NCBI RefSeq assembly: GCF_900119075.1
Contig: NZ_FPIP01000005.1
Coordinates: 124,001 to 188,000 of the forward strand
DNA length: 64,000 nt
Direction of reading: 5' to 3'
Origin: Ruminococcus flavefaciens
GTDB taxonomy: Bacteria; Bacillota; Clostridia; Oscillospirales; Ruminococcaceae
The position numbers and the translations under genes are program-made. Each line of letters begins with the position of its first letter. Within the stretch, counting starts at the first letter, position 1. The notes under the pieces are model-generated. The model was not told the DNA's origin. It was given only the letters and a program-made list of their open reading frames with translations, and did not search any database. Below, one piece after another: positions 7,679 through 15,656 of the stretch.

Positions 7679-8845
7679 ATGAGCGAGATCAAGCCAAAAA
7701 AAATTGCCGTTTTAAACGGTATCTTACACGGTCACTTTACAGGAAGTGTTGAGGTCGTAAGAGAATTAGCCGCATTAGGTCATGATGTGACTTGTTTTGT
7801 TACAGACGAATTTGCACCGAGATTAAACGAAGTTCCTGTAAAGAAAGTAGTTTATTCAGCAGATGTAAGTGAAATTGCTAAAAGATTACCTCCAAATGTT
7901 CCACCATTCGCTATAAATTCATTCATGGTAGGCAAGGCAACAGACGTTGTTATGACTCTGCTTATGAATGATAAGACTGAGTACGATTACTATATCATCG
8001 ACGCATTTTTCGACATTGAAGAAATGAACAAGGTCTTAAAGATCGATCCTGCTAAGTTTGTAATGATCTACCCTTCATTCATTCTTACAGACGAGAACCA
8101 GTTTGACAACGCAAGACTGATAGGTTTACAGGCAACAAACGCTAAATACAATATCAGTCTCCGTGACTTCGTCGGACTTATATTCACTCCAAACAACTTC
8201 AAGAAGATACTCCTGACATCAAAGTATTTCCACTTAAGACCTGAGGATACAGATGACAAGTGCTACTTCCTCGGACCACACATCGAGCAGAGAGTCGTTG
8301 ACAAGAGCTTTGACTTCAAGAAGGACGAAAACAAGAAGCTCCTCTTTATCTCACTGGGAACTATCTTCGGCAAGGACTTGGAGTTCTATCACCGCTGTAT
8401 CGAAGCTTTCAAGGACTCGGACGAGTATCAGGTAATAATGTCTGTAGGTAAGTTTGTAAATATCGAGGAGACATTCAAGGAGATTCCAGATAACTTCACT
8501 ATCTACAACTATGTACCCCAGACTCAGCTTTTACCGCAGGTAGATGTATTTATCACACACGCAGGCTTCAACTCAACATCAGAAGGTCTTGCAAGCGGCG
8601 CTGCACTGGTACTTGTACCGCAGGCTGTTGACCAGTTTGACGTTGCAAAGGTAGTTGCAGAACTTAACGCAGGTATCGCTCTCAACAAGCATGAGATAGA
8701 CATTACAGCTGATATCATCAAGAAGGCTGTTGATGACGCTTATGCTAACAGAGAGAACTTCAAGGCAGGCACAGATAAGATAATCGCTTCATTCAACGAA
8801 GCAAGAAGCAACAGAACAGCACTTTACGCTGAGATATTTGCTTGA
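7679..8845 (+). CDS. MGT-type (UGT-like) glycosyltransferase
   Basis: A 388-residue GT-B glycosyltransferase. The N-terminal KIAVLNGILHGHFTGSVEVVREL has the acceptor-domain pattern of macrolide/UGT enzymes. The C-terminal FITHAGFNSTSEGL plus VPQAVDQFDVAKVV is the nucleotide-sugar-binding signature of the MGT/UGT family. It probably glycosylates a lipid or small molecule; the acceptor is unknown. The start at 7679 is supported by CGGAGGA 12 bases upstream. Codon use changes along the gene: the first ~130 codons are richer in A/T-ending codons (TTA, AAA, GTT) than the rest. Confidence 0.86.
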   Translation: MSEIKPKKIAVLNGILHGHFTGSVEVVRELAALGHDVTCFVTDEFAPRLNEVPVKKVVYSADVSEIAKRLPPNVPPFAINSFMVGKATDVVMTLLMNDKTEYDYYIIDAFFDIEEMNKVLKIDPAKFVMIYPSFILTDENQFDNARLIGLQATNAKYNISLRDFVGLIFTPNNFKKILLTSKYFHLRPEDTDDKCYFLGPHIEQRVVDKSFDFKKDENKKLLFISLGTIFGKDLEFYHRCIEAFKDSDEYQVIMSVGKFVNIEETFKEIPDNFTIYNYVPQTQLLPQVDVFITHAGFNSTSEGLASGAALVLVPQAVDQFDVAKVVAELNAGIALNKHEIDITADIIKKAVDDAYANRENFKAGTDKIIASFNEARSNRTALYAEIFA

Positions 8846-8853
8846 TTTGACAA

Positions 8854-8887
8854 GAAAAGCCGACAGGGAACACCTGTCGGCTTTTTT
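8854..8887 (+). terminator. Terminator after the glycosyltransferase gene
   Basis: AAAAGCCGACAGG...CCTGTCGGCTTTTTT: a 12-bp stem followed by a T run just after the stop codon. Confidence 0.88.
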
Positions 8888-8908
8888 ACGGATTACATAT
8901 TTATATTG

Positions 8909-9013
8909 AACGGGCGGATAGTATCCGCCCCCTACACATCTACAGCGATATAGCACGGGAGAGCGGAACTCGCCCCTACAAAAATGCGAACCGCTTGGTT
9001 CGCATTTGATTAT
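8909..9013. repeat. Cluster of palindromic elements
   Basis: Inverted CGGATAGTATCCG-core element (8911-8936), inverted GAGCGGAACTCGCCCCTACA element (8957-8981), and a GCGAACC/GGTTCGC hairpin followed by TTATGCATTA (8984-9020). Confidence 0.72.
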
Positions 9014-9033
9014 GCATTAAAAATCCCGCCACG

Positions 9034-9057
9034 AAAAAAGACTGCCATGCGGCAGCC
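9034..9057 (-). terminator. Terminator of the structured RNA
   Basis: On the minus strand GGCTGCC GCAT GGCAGTC followed by TTTTTT: a 7-bp stem with tetraloop and T run. Confidence 0.82.
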
Positions 9058-9487
9058 TTTTATATATAGGTATAGAACAGGATTGCAAAATAATAACGAC
9101 CTTCATTGACACCCTCTCAAAAAGCCAATCAAGGTCGCTATTGAGTGACGCCTGCGCACCCTCTATACGCAGTTGTCATTACGGCAGCACATATTCCGAA
9201 GTGCCATATATCTTCTTGCTGTGATGTCATGCTTGTTTGGTCGTTTCAAGCGATGCGTGAACTGCTTTAGGCGATTAAACATATTATAGGCATTAATGTT
9301 TAATAGCAGTTGAAGTAAGTCCGATGTGTGCTGGATCGAAGTGGTAAGACCGAGGATCCGGCGGAGTTTGATACCGGATCAAGCAAAAGAAAGATATACT
9401 TGCCGATTTTGTTACAGGACACATAAAAATCTGTTGAAATTATGTGGCGGTAGAGAAGCCGATTTTTCGGCGTTATCCTCTACCAAC
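9034..9487 (-). ncRNA. Large structured non-coding RNA, family not recognised
   Basis: A complete transcription unit of about 454 nt with no plausible ORF. The promoter (9494-9522) places the start near 9487, directly before a GGTAGAG/CTCTACC hairpin (9449-9484). Further stems are CACATAA/TTATGTG (9420-9446), GATCCGG/CCGGATC (9355-9380), AACTGCT/AGCAGTT enclosing ATTAAACAT/ATGTTTAAT (9260-9311), TGAC+CTGCG/CGCAG+GTCA (9146-9178) and a 10-bp TAACGACCTT/AAGGTCGCTA stem (9094-9140). It ends at a terminator (9034-9057). The loops of the last two hairpins share an 8-base motif. It does not match RNase P RNA, tmRNA, 6S or SRP RNA as I know them. A member of a known large RNA class such as ROOL or GOLLD cannot be excluded. 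Confidence 0.72.
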
Positions 9488-9493
9488 AATTGT

Positions 9494-9522
9494 ATTATAA
9501 AACATGACGGCGCTAAGTTCAA
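9494..9522 (-). promoter_or_regulatory. Sigma-A promoter of the structured RNA
   Basis: TTGAAC (9517-9522), 17 bases, TATAAT (9494-9499), minus strand. Confidence 0.78.
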
Positions 9523-9893
9523 TTGATTATATTGCTCAAAATTAGGACTATATTGCTAAATTTAGTATTATATTTTATATTAAGTAATTATGAACTAAAT
9601 TACTGATTTTAATAAATCAGTTTTTTGTCATAAAAATAAAAAAATAAGGCTGATTTTTGTACAGAACAAAAACCGTATCGATAAATCTACGTAGATACGT
9701 TGATTCGGGGTTCGACAAAAAATGCAGCACAATTACAACATCTTTTGACTAAGGTGATAATTTGAGCTGCGAACTGATAAAACTGGCTATGGTTAAAAGT
9801 AATACAAAATTGTGCAGGGAAAATTTTTGGAGAAATTTTGAAAAATTTTGATATCTTTTTATTTTTTAACCAAGTCTTGCGGACTCCAAGGCA
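9523..9893. other. AT-rich intergenic region
   Basis: About 370 bases, clearly more A/T-rich than the rest of the window. It contains a terminator-like ACTGATT/AATCAGT hairpin followed by six T residues on the plus strand (9601-9628) with no gene feeding it, and a TCTACGTAGA palindrome (9687-9696). A stretch TTGTGCAGGGAAAATTTTT (9810-9829) recurs in variant form near 28160. A 79-codon minus-strand frame here lacks coding character. Confidence 0.6.
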
Positions 9894-9894
9894 T

Positions 9895-9924
9895 AAAAAA
9901 GCTCCGAGGTTCAGCTCGGAGCTC
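9895..9924 (-). terminator. Terminator of the 9930-10631 gene
   Basis: On the minus strand GAGCTCCGAG CTGAAC CTCGGAGC then TTTTTT, immediately after the stop codon. Confidence 0.88.
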
Positions 9925-9929
9925 ATGTT

Positions 9930-10631
9930 TTACAGTATGCCCTGTGAGGCGTCTCTGATCCTCTTGTGGTAGTATTCCTCCTGCCACGAGAAATCGAAGT
10001 CCTTGAACAGCTTCAGACAGCCGTTGGCGTTTGCGAGAGCGCCCTCCAGACCTTCTATATCGTCAGCCTTTGCGAATATGTAGACTGCGGTTATCATAAT
10101 CTCAAGAAGCATGGAATCGTTTCTGCCCTGCGGCTTATAGCCGAATTTCAGGAGCTTGAGAGCGTCGCGGTAATTCTTTGCGGCGCAGTCTGCCAGCGCA
10201 AGCGAGATATAGAGCTTAGCCTGACGCTTGAGGCAGGTCTTTTCGCAGTATTTCTGCAAAAAGCTTATGTTCAGCGTGCGGAACTCCTCGGCGTCGCGCC
10301 AGTTTCCTATCTTGCTGATAGTGCTGAGCATTTCGGTGCAGTAGCCGAATTTCTCGTCGCCGCTGAGCTTTTTGTCTATGAGCTTTTCAAGATAAAAATA
10401 AGCTGTCTTATTATCGTATATCTTATCGTAAAGAGATGCTATCTGGATTATATCGAAGTAGGTGGGTTTCTTGACGTTGTCGATGAAAGCGTCGGCGTAA
10501 GCCTCACACAGCTCCTTGGAGTAGCCCTTGTCAACGAAGAGGCTGTAAACTTCCGCATATTTTTTCATCTCAGAAGCGTGAGATGTCAGCAGTGGAAAGC
10601 CTGCCTTTTTTCGTTCTATAGGTGATAACAT
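9930..10631 (-). CDS. Helical-repeat (TPR-like) hypothetical protein
   Basis: A 233-residue soluble protein with no signal peptide or membrane segment. The spacing of alanine, leucine and aromatic residues (YDKIYDNKTAYFYLEKLI; ISLALADCAAKNYRDALKLLKFG) suggests paired helices of a TPR-like solenoid. I do not recognise a named family. The start at 10631 has a GGGAGGGG ribosome site, and a promoter lies at 10793-10821. It is monocistronic with its own terminator. It probably mediates a protein contact, but nothing in the context defines a partner. Confidence 0.65.
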   Translation of the reverse strand: MLSPIERKKAGFPLLTSHASEMKKYAEVYSLFVDKGYSKELCEAYADAFIDNVKKPTYFDIIQIASLYDKIYDNKTAYFYLEKLIDKKLSGDEKFGYCTEMLSTISKIGNWRDAEEFRTLNISFLQKYCEKTCLKRQAKLYISLALADCAAKNYRDALKLLKFGYKPQGRNDSMLLEIMITAVYIFAKADDIEGLEGALANANGCLKLFKDFDFSWQEEYYHKRIRDASQGIL

Positions 10632-10792
10632 ATCTTTGCCCCTCCCATCTGATATGGAACAGCCGACTGCAAAAACAAGGGTAACAGTGCCTGAAGTTTC
10701 TCTGTTTTTTGTATCGTCTGTGTATATGGACCTATATATTTTCTATATAATGAGTAAAAACAGTAAATTATTTTCACTCATCTGTGTAATCA

Positions 10793-10821
10793 ATCATAAC
10801 ACAAATTTATAGGTTAGTCAA
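10793..10821 (-). promoter_or_regulatory. Sigma-A promoter for the 9930-10631 gene
   Basis: TTGACT (10816-10821), 17 bases, TATGAT (10793-10798), minus strand. Confidence 0.7.
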
Positions 10822-10933
10822 CGCCTACTGGCAATTTAAAAGCAAAACTGTTGATATGCACAAAAACATCACCGATTTTTTTCCTAATTAATTTGTTAAA
10901 CTTAAAATTCCTTTAAGCTTATTTCAATATTTT

Positions 10934-10943
10934 GTGGTATAAT
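10934..10943 (+). promoter_or_regulatory. Extended -10 promoter for the two-component operon
   Basis: TGGTATAAT with no good -35 at 17 bases. This pattern can rely on an extended -10 or on an activator. Confidence 0.55.
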
Positions 10944-11019
10944 ATAGTTAGAGTGGAATGGTGTCCGCTTTTACAGATATATGCCGTACATATATAATGG
11001 CATTCAAGGGGGTATTCAT

Positions 11020-11688
11020 ATGAGACTTCTCGTTGTTGAGGACGAGATACAGCTTGCCGACGCTCTGTCGGAGATACTTAAAAGAAATATGTACAACGTC
11101 GATACCGTTTACGACGGCGTTGACGGACTCGATAATGCTCTGACGGGAGTTTACGACTGCATTATACTGGATATCATGCTTCCCGGCATGAACGGTATGG
11201 AGGTGCTGAGGAATCTCCGCCGCGAGCATATAAATACGCCTGTTCTTCTGCTCACCGCACGAAGCGAGATCGAGGACAAGATCAACGGTCTTGACTGCGG
11301 CGCAGACGACTACCTTACAAAGCCCTTCGTTACCGGTGAGCTTCTTGCGCGAGTGAGAGCGCTCACCAGGAGAAAGGGCGAGATAGTTGACGAAAACAGA
11401 CTGGATTATAACGGACTTGAGCTTAACAAGAGCACCTGCTCGGTAATGTGGAAGGGCAGCGACGTTAAGCTTTCGCTCAAGGAGTACCAGATAATGGAGC
11501 TCCTTATATCAAATCCTCACCAGATACTTCCAAAGGAGCGTATAATCGAGAAGATATGGGGCTATGAGAGCGATGTTGAGTACAACAACATCGAGGTCTA
11601 CATATCATTCCTCAGAAAAAAGCTTTCGGTAATATCCGCTCCTGTTCAGATCAAGACCGCAAGAGGTATAGGCTATTCTCTTGAATGA
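11020..11688 (+). CDS. OmpR-family response regulator
   Basis: A 222-residue regulator. The receiver domain has an acidic patch VEDE (6-9), the phosphoacceptor D51 in LDIMLPG and the conserved Lys in LTKPF. It is followed by an OmpR-type winged helix (LSLKEYQIMELLI...VEVYISFLRKKL region, ending RGIGYSLE). The ATG at 11020 is preceded by AAGGGGG; an in-frame ATG 39 bases upstream lacks a ribosome site. It is 18 bases ahead of its kinase gene. It should activate or repress genes on receiving phosphate from that kinase; targets are unknown. Confidence 0.93.
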   Translation: MRLLVVEDEIQLADALSEILKRNMYNVDTVYDGVDGLDNALTGVYDCIILDIMLPGMNGMEVLRNLRREHINTPVLLLTARSEIEDKINGLDCGADDYLTKPFVTGELLARVRALTRRKGEIVDENRLDYNGLELNKSTCSVMWKGSDVKLSLKEYQIMELLISNPHQILPKERIIEKIWGYESDVEYNNIEVYISFLRKKLSVISAPVQIKTARGIGYSLE

Positions 11689-11706
11689 TGAAGGAGGAAT
11701 GACGCA

Positions 11707-13839
11707 ATGTTAAGGAAACCTCATGATCGGATGTTCAGAAAAGCCCAGATGAAGCTTTTCACTATGATCGTAAGTATTCTCCTTGCTGTTTTCATTGCAC
11801 TTATCGGTTCTATAAATGTTATCACCAAGGAGGTAATGCGAGGGCAGTCCAAGGAAGTGCTCATGCAGATAGCTTCGGGTATCGAGTATAACGACAAGAA
11901 CTCAACATTTACATATACCAAGCCTGTTGAGCCAAAGGGTGAAAAGCGCGACAAGGGCGGCAATCCGCCTGCGAAGCCCTCTGAAACAGCCAAGCCGACC
12001 ACCACAGAGGCTCCGACGACTACAACAGCGACTACTGTGACTACAAAGGCTGACGAGACTACTCAGGCAGTTCCGTCAACTGATGAGAGCACAGAGTTCA
12101 TCGAGCAGTTCACTACCGACGAGCCCGAGTACTACGAGGAGCCGCACGAGGAGCAGCCTGCTGAAACTCAGCCCCCCGAGACTCAGCCCTCAGAGGCTCA
12201 GACCACTGCGCCGTCAGGCGGACAGCAGAGCTGGGCTGCATGGGGACAGCAGGACTGGAACAACTGGAACCAGCAGGGACAGCCTGACTGGAACAACTGG
12301 AGCCAGCAGGACTGGGATAATTTCTGGAAAAACTGGAATAATAACAACGGCGGTCAGCAAGGGCAGCAGGATTGGAACAACTGGAACAACTGGGGACAGC
12401 AGAACGGCGGCAACGATCCCAATAACCCGTGGAACCCGTGGGATCAGACAAATCCGTGGAACCCGTGGAACCAGATGAACCCGTGGAACCCGTGGATGCA
12501 GTGGAACGGCGGCATGGCAGGAACTCCCAAGATGAACAGCAAGGAGCCTGATAAAAACGGTATAAAGATATACGAGGATAAGCAGGAATACAAGCGCTAC
12601 CGCGAAAACGGCGAGCCGCTGGACGATGAAAACGCAGAAGCTGAGGACGAGCTTATCGCAGAGCCTCAGAGCTTCGGCGGCGAGGCTGTTCTTGTGAATA
12701 CCGTCTATACAGGCGAGCCTGTGCTGGAAGGCTTTACAGTTCTTTCAAACAGCGAAAGCAGCGGCGCTCCCACAGCTATGGCGTCACCTGCCTCAGAGCC
12801 AAACCCTATGGCATATTCAAAGGTAGAGCCTATCCCGAAGACTCTCGGCTCTATAGATTTCTTTGTTATCATGGCGGATACAAAGGGCAATTACCTTGCG
12901 ACTCTCAACAATGACAAGCTTGACTCTATAGGAGCTCAGGACTACATAACAACTATCCTTGACAACGGCAAGGATACAGGTATGATAAACGGCTATCAGT
13001 TCTATCAGACAGACAAGTCAAACGGCACTATCATGGTGCTTACGGATAAGAGCTCCGAAATGGATATGCTCAAGCAGCTCAAGCGCACAACTATAATTAT
13101 AGGTCTTATAGCGCTGGTCGTTCTCTCTGTTTTTGCGTATTTCCTCAGCCTGAGAAGCATTCAGCCTATCAAGGTAGCATTCGAGAAGCAGAAGCAGTTC
13201 GTATCAGACGCAAGCCATGAGCTGAAAACTCCTCTTGCAGTCATCACCACAAATGCAGACGTACTTTCCGAGGAGATAGGCGCGAACAAGTGGCTTGAAT
13301 ACATCAAGGCTCAGACAGAACGTATGAACGTGCTGGTCAACGACCTGCTGAATCTCACAAGACTGGAGAACAATACAACTGATTTCGAGCGCAAGTACTT
13401 CAATCTCAGCAAGGCGGTAATAAATACCGCACTGCCATTTGAGTGTCAGGCGTTTGAGAACAACAAGAAGTTCGAGGTCAACGTCGAGGACGATATCATG
13501 CTCAGCGGAAGCGAGAAGCATATCAAGCAGATGACAGCTATATTCATCGACAACGCGCTGAAGTACTCCAACGACGGCGGTACGGTAAGAGTATCCCTTA
13601 AGAGAGTGGGCGACAGAAAGCTCCTCTCGGTATACAACACAGGTCAGGGCATCAAGGAAGAGGATACCGAGAAGATATTCGAGCGTTTCTACCGCAGCGA
13701 TGAGTCGAGAAACCGCTCCACAGGCGGCTACGGACTGGGACTTGCTATTGCGAAGTCGGTTATCGATAAGCATAAGTTCAAGGTACACGTAATGAACCAG
13801 CCGGGCAAGAGCGTTTGCTTCATGGTAACAATGCAGTAA
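11707..13839 (+). CDS. Sensor histidine kinase with Trp/Asn/Pro-rich ectodomain
   Basis: A 710-residue kinase. TM1 spans about residues 18-39 and TM2 about 459-481. HisKA follows with H504 in SDASHELKTPLA, then an HATPase domain with YGLGLAIAK near the C-terminus. The ~420-residue extracytoplasmic region is exceptional. It has a Thr/Pro/Glu-rich linker (about 75-170), then residues 172-268 made of QQDWNNW units changing into NPWNPW units, then a less biased domain before TM2. The Trp-rich part has no obvious hydrophobic-core pattern. The same WNPW units appear in the dockerin protein at 22332-23006. It is partner to the response regulator just upstream, and a strong terminator follows. Confidence 0.92.
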   Translation: MLRKPHDRMFRKAQMKLFTMIVSILLAVFIALIGSINVITKEVMRGQSKEVLMQIASGIEYNDKNSTFTYTKPVEPKGEKRDKGGNPPAKPSETAKPTTTEAPTTTTATTVTTKADETTQAVPSTDESTEFIEQFTTDEPEYYEEPHEEQPAETQPPETQPSEAQTTAPSGGQQSWAAWGQQDWNNWNQQGQPDWNNWSQQDWDNFWKNWNNNNGGQQGQQDWNNWNNWGQQNGGNDPNNPWNPWDQTNPWNPWNQMNPWNPWMQWNGGMAGTPKMNSKEPDKNGIKIYEDKQEYKRYRENGEPLDDENAEAEDELIAEPQSFGGEAVLVNTVYTGEPVLEGFTVLSNSESSGAPTAMASPASEPNPMAYSKVEPIPKTLGSIDFFVIMADTKGNYLATLNNDKLDSIGAQDYITTILDNGKDTGMINGYQFYQTDKSNGTIMVLTDKSSEMDMLKQLKRTTIIIGLIALVVLSVFAYFLSLRSIQPIKVAFEKQKQFVSDASHELKTPLAVITTNADVLSEEIGANKWLEYIKAQTERMNVLVNDLLNLTRLENNTTDFERKYFNLSKAVINTALPFECQAFENNKKFEVNVEDDIMLSGSEKHIKQMTAIFIDNALKYSNDGGTVRVSLKRVGDRKLLSVYNTGQGIKEEDTEKIFERFYRSDESRNRSTGGYGLGLAIAKSVIDKHKFKVHVMNQPGKSVCFMVTMQ

Positions 13840-13842
13840 GAG

Positions 13843-13870
13843 ACAGGGCGCGATTTATCGCGCCCTGTTT
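13843..13870 (+). terminator. Terminator of the two-component operon
   Basis: ACAGGGCGCGA TTTA TCGCGCCCTGT plus T tract, directly after the kinase stop. Confidence 0.88.
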
Positions 13871-14085
13871 AATGCATAATGCATAATTGTAGGGGCGGCG
13901 TTCCGCCGCCCGTGATGACGAACGGCTCCGAATTACCGTATGTAGGGGCTGGCGTCCCCGACAGCCCGTGAGTTCCGTTGCAATTGCGGGACGTCGAGGA
14001 CTTCCAACAGAAGCCGCGTCCCTCTGTCGCTATGCTGACATCTCCCTACACTGTAGGGAGCCACCGTCCCCTACAAGCTAAATTT
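13868..14085. repeat. Palindrome cluster with partial composite repeat
   Basis: TAATGCATAATGCATAATT linker, GTAGGGG element with GGCGTTCCGCC core (13890-13914), GTAGGGG element with CTGGCGTCCCCGACAG core (13940-13968), and a CTCTGTC...GACATCTCCCT/AGGGAG segment (13985-14085) shared with the long copies at 30549 and 62529. Confidence 0.7.
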
Positions 14086-14098
14086 TTATCCGCGAGAC

Positions 14099-14127
14099 TT
14101 GCTTTTTCGTAAAATATGTGCTATAAT
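14099..14127 (+). promoter_or_regulatory. Promoter of the CNNM/CorC-type gene
   Basis: TTGCTT (14099-14104), 17 bases, TATAAT (14122-14127). The leader to the ATG at 14323 is about 190 bases. Confidence 0.72.
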
Positions 14128-14153
14128 TACATATACTACTATAAGAACAGGAG

Positions 14154-14264
14154 ATGAAACACATAATGGACGGTGCCCCTGACGGCAGTAATCCTTATAA
14201 TTACGAGACATACTTCGTTAAATATGTATTATCAAGGCATGGTCTGCACTATCGTTTGTGTTAG
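14154..14264 (+). CDS. Possible 36-codon leader ORF
   Basis: An ATG-started frame of 36 codons inside the 5' leader of the CNNM/CorC-type gene. It starts MKHIMDGAPDGSNPYNYE. AGGAG abuts the first ATG with no spacing, and an alternative ATG at 14166 is 12 bases from it, so translation is doubtful. It could be a regulatory leader peptide or chance. Confidence 0.25.
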   Translation: MKHIMDGAPDGSNPYNYETYFVKYVLSRHGLHYRLC

Positions 14265-14322
14265 GCTGTGCCTTTATGAGGTTATAGACATATAGACAAA
14301 TACAGATATTTTAACGGAGGAT

Positions 14323-15654
14323 ATGAATATGTTAGGGCAGATAATTCTGCAAATAATACTTATCGCGCTGAACGCGCTTTTCGCCTGTACGGAGGTGGCG
14401 GTCATCTCCACAAGCGATGTGCGGCTTGAAAAGCTTGCCGCCAGCGGCAACAAAAAAGCCGTGAGACTCAAAAAGCTTACCGATACGCCTACACGATTCC
14501 TTGCAACTATTCAGGTAGCTATAACACTGGCAGGCTTCATAGGCGCCGCTTTTGCCGCAGACAGCTTTGCGGAGCTCCTTACCTCTGCGCTGGTCAAAAC
14601 AGGCATAGGAATACCTGCGGCTGTTATCAAAAAGGTGTCGGTAGTTCTTATCACACTGGTGCTTTCTTATTTTACGCTGGTTTTCGGAGAACTGGTGCCT
14701 AAACGCCTTGCAATGAAGGATCCCGAGAAGATAGCTCTTGCCATGAGCGGAGTCATAAACTTCGTGGCAGTATTCTTCGCACCGCTGGTATGGCTGCTGA
14801 ATGTGTCCGCAAACGGTATACTGCGGCTCATGGGCATTGATCCCAACAGCGACGACGACACAGTCACCGAGGAAGAGATACTCATGATGTCCGACGCAGG
14901 CGCGGAAAAGGGTACTATCGACGAGGACGAGAACCGCATAATCAAGAACGTTTTCGCCTTTGATGATATGACCGCGGAGCAGGTCTGCACTCACCGTACA
15001 GACGTTGACGTGCTATGGAGCGACGACGATATCAGCGTCTGGGAGGAGACCATACACCGCACCCGTCATTCCTCGTTCCCTGTGTGCGGCGAGAGCGTGG
15101 ACAACGTTATCGGCGTTCTCAATGCAAAGGACTATTTCCGACTTGAGGACAAGAGCAAGGACAACATCATGGAAAAGGCTGTCCGCGAGCCCTGCTTTGT
15201 GCACGAGAACATGAAGGCTGACCGCCTGTTCGACCAGATGAAGCAGCGCGGCGCAGACCACTTCGCAATAGTAGTTGACGAATACGGCGGCATGAGCGGT
15301 ATAATCACCATTACCGACCTTGTTGAGGAGCTTGTTGGCGACTTCGCCGACGATCCCGAGGACGAGCCTGCTGTAAGACTTGAAAAGATAAACGATACTC
15401 AGTGGACAGTTCCCGGTATCAGCTCCCTCAGCGATGTCTGTGAGGAGCTTGATGTCACGCTGCCTGCGGACAAGTACGAGACCTTTGGCGGCTACGTCAT
15501 AGCGAAGCTTGGCGAGATACCCAAGGACGGCACACAGCTGGAGCTTGAAGCAGGCGGACTTCACATAAACGTGGTCGAGGTAAAGCACCACCGAATCGAG
15601 GTCTGTCGCGTGGAGAAGCTGCCGCCCGTCGAGACCGACGAAACAGACGAGTAA
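14323..15654 (+). CDS. CNNM/CorC (hemolysin C-like) membrane protein with CBS pair
   Basis: A 443-residue integral membrane protein. It has an N-terminal DUF21/CNNM domain with about four helices (residues 1-190, including LGQIILQIILIALNALFACTE and LVFGELVPKRLA), a CBS-domain pair (about 210-335, with IIDTDDE-like and VVDEYGGMSGIIT motifs), then a CorC/HlyC C-terminal domain (YETFGGYVIAKLGEIP). Members are linked to magnesium or cobalt export and sodium/magnesium exchange. It is a single gene with its own promoter and a 190-base leader in which I could not recognise a known metal riboswitch. CGGAGGATATGAAT precedes the ATG. Confidence 0.9.
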   Translation: MNMLGQIILQIILIALNALFACTEVAVISTSDVRLEKLAASGNKKAVRLKKLTDTPTRFLATIQVAITLAGFIGAAFAADSFAELLTSALVKTGIGIPAAVIKKVSVVLITLVLSYFTLVFGELVPKRLAMKDPEKIALAMSGVINFVAVFFAPLVWLLNVSANGILRLMGIDPNSDDDTVTEEEILMMSDAGAEKGTIDEDENRIIKNVFAFDDMTAEQVCTHRTDVDVLWSDDDISVWEETIHRTRHSSFPVCGESVDNVIGVLNAKDYFRLEDKSKDNIMEKAVREPCFVHENMKADRLFDQMKQRGADHFAIVVDEYGGMSGIITITDLVEELVGDFADDPEDEPAVRLEKINDTQWTVPGISSLSDVCEELDVTLPADKYETFGGYVIAKLGEIPKDGTQLELEAGGLHINVVEVKHHRIEVCRVEKLPPVETDETDE

Positions 15655-15656
15655 TG

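Larger units (their letters stand above)
10632..11019. other. Divergent intergenic region
   Basis: About 390 bases without a gene. It holds a minus-strand promoter (10793-10821) and an extended -10 promoter for the response regulator (10934-10943). No repeat of the palindromic families was seen here. Confidence 0.65.

Noticed and set aside
9326-9526. 66-codon plus-strand frame
   Set aside because: It runs antisense through the structured RNA and its promoter, has no ribosome site and matches nothing recognised.
9687-9926. 79-codon minus-strand frame
   Set aside because: It starts inside the terminator of the upstream gene and lies in AT-rich non-coding sequence.
12083-12478. 131-codon alternative frame in the kinase ectodomain region
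   Set aside because: It is an Arg/Thr/Gly shadow of the Trp/Asn repeat in another frame of the kinase gene.
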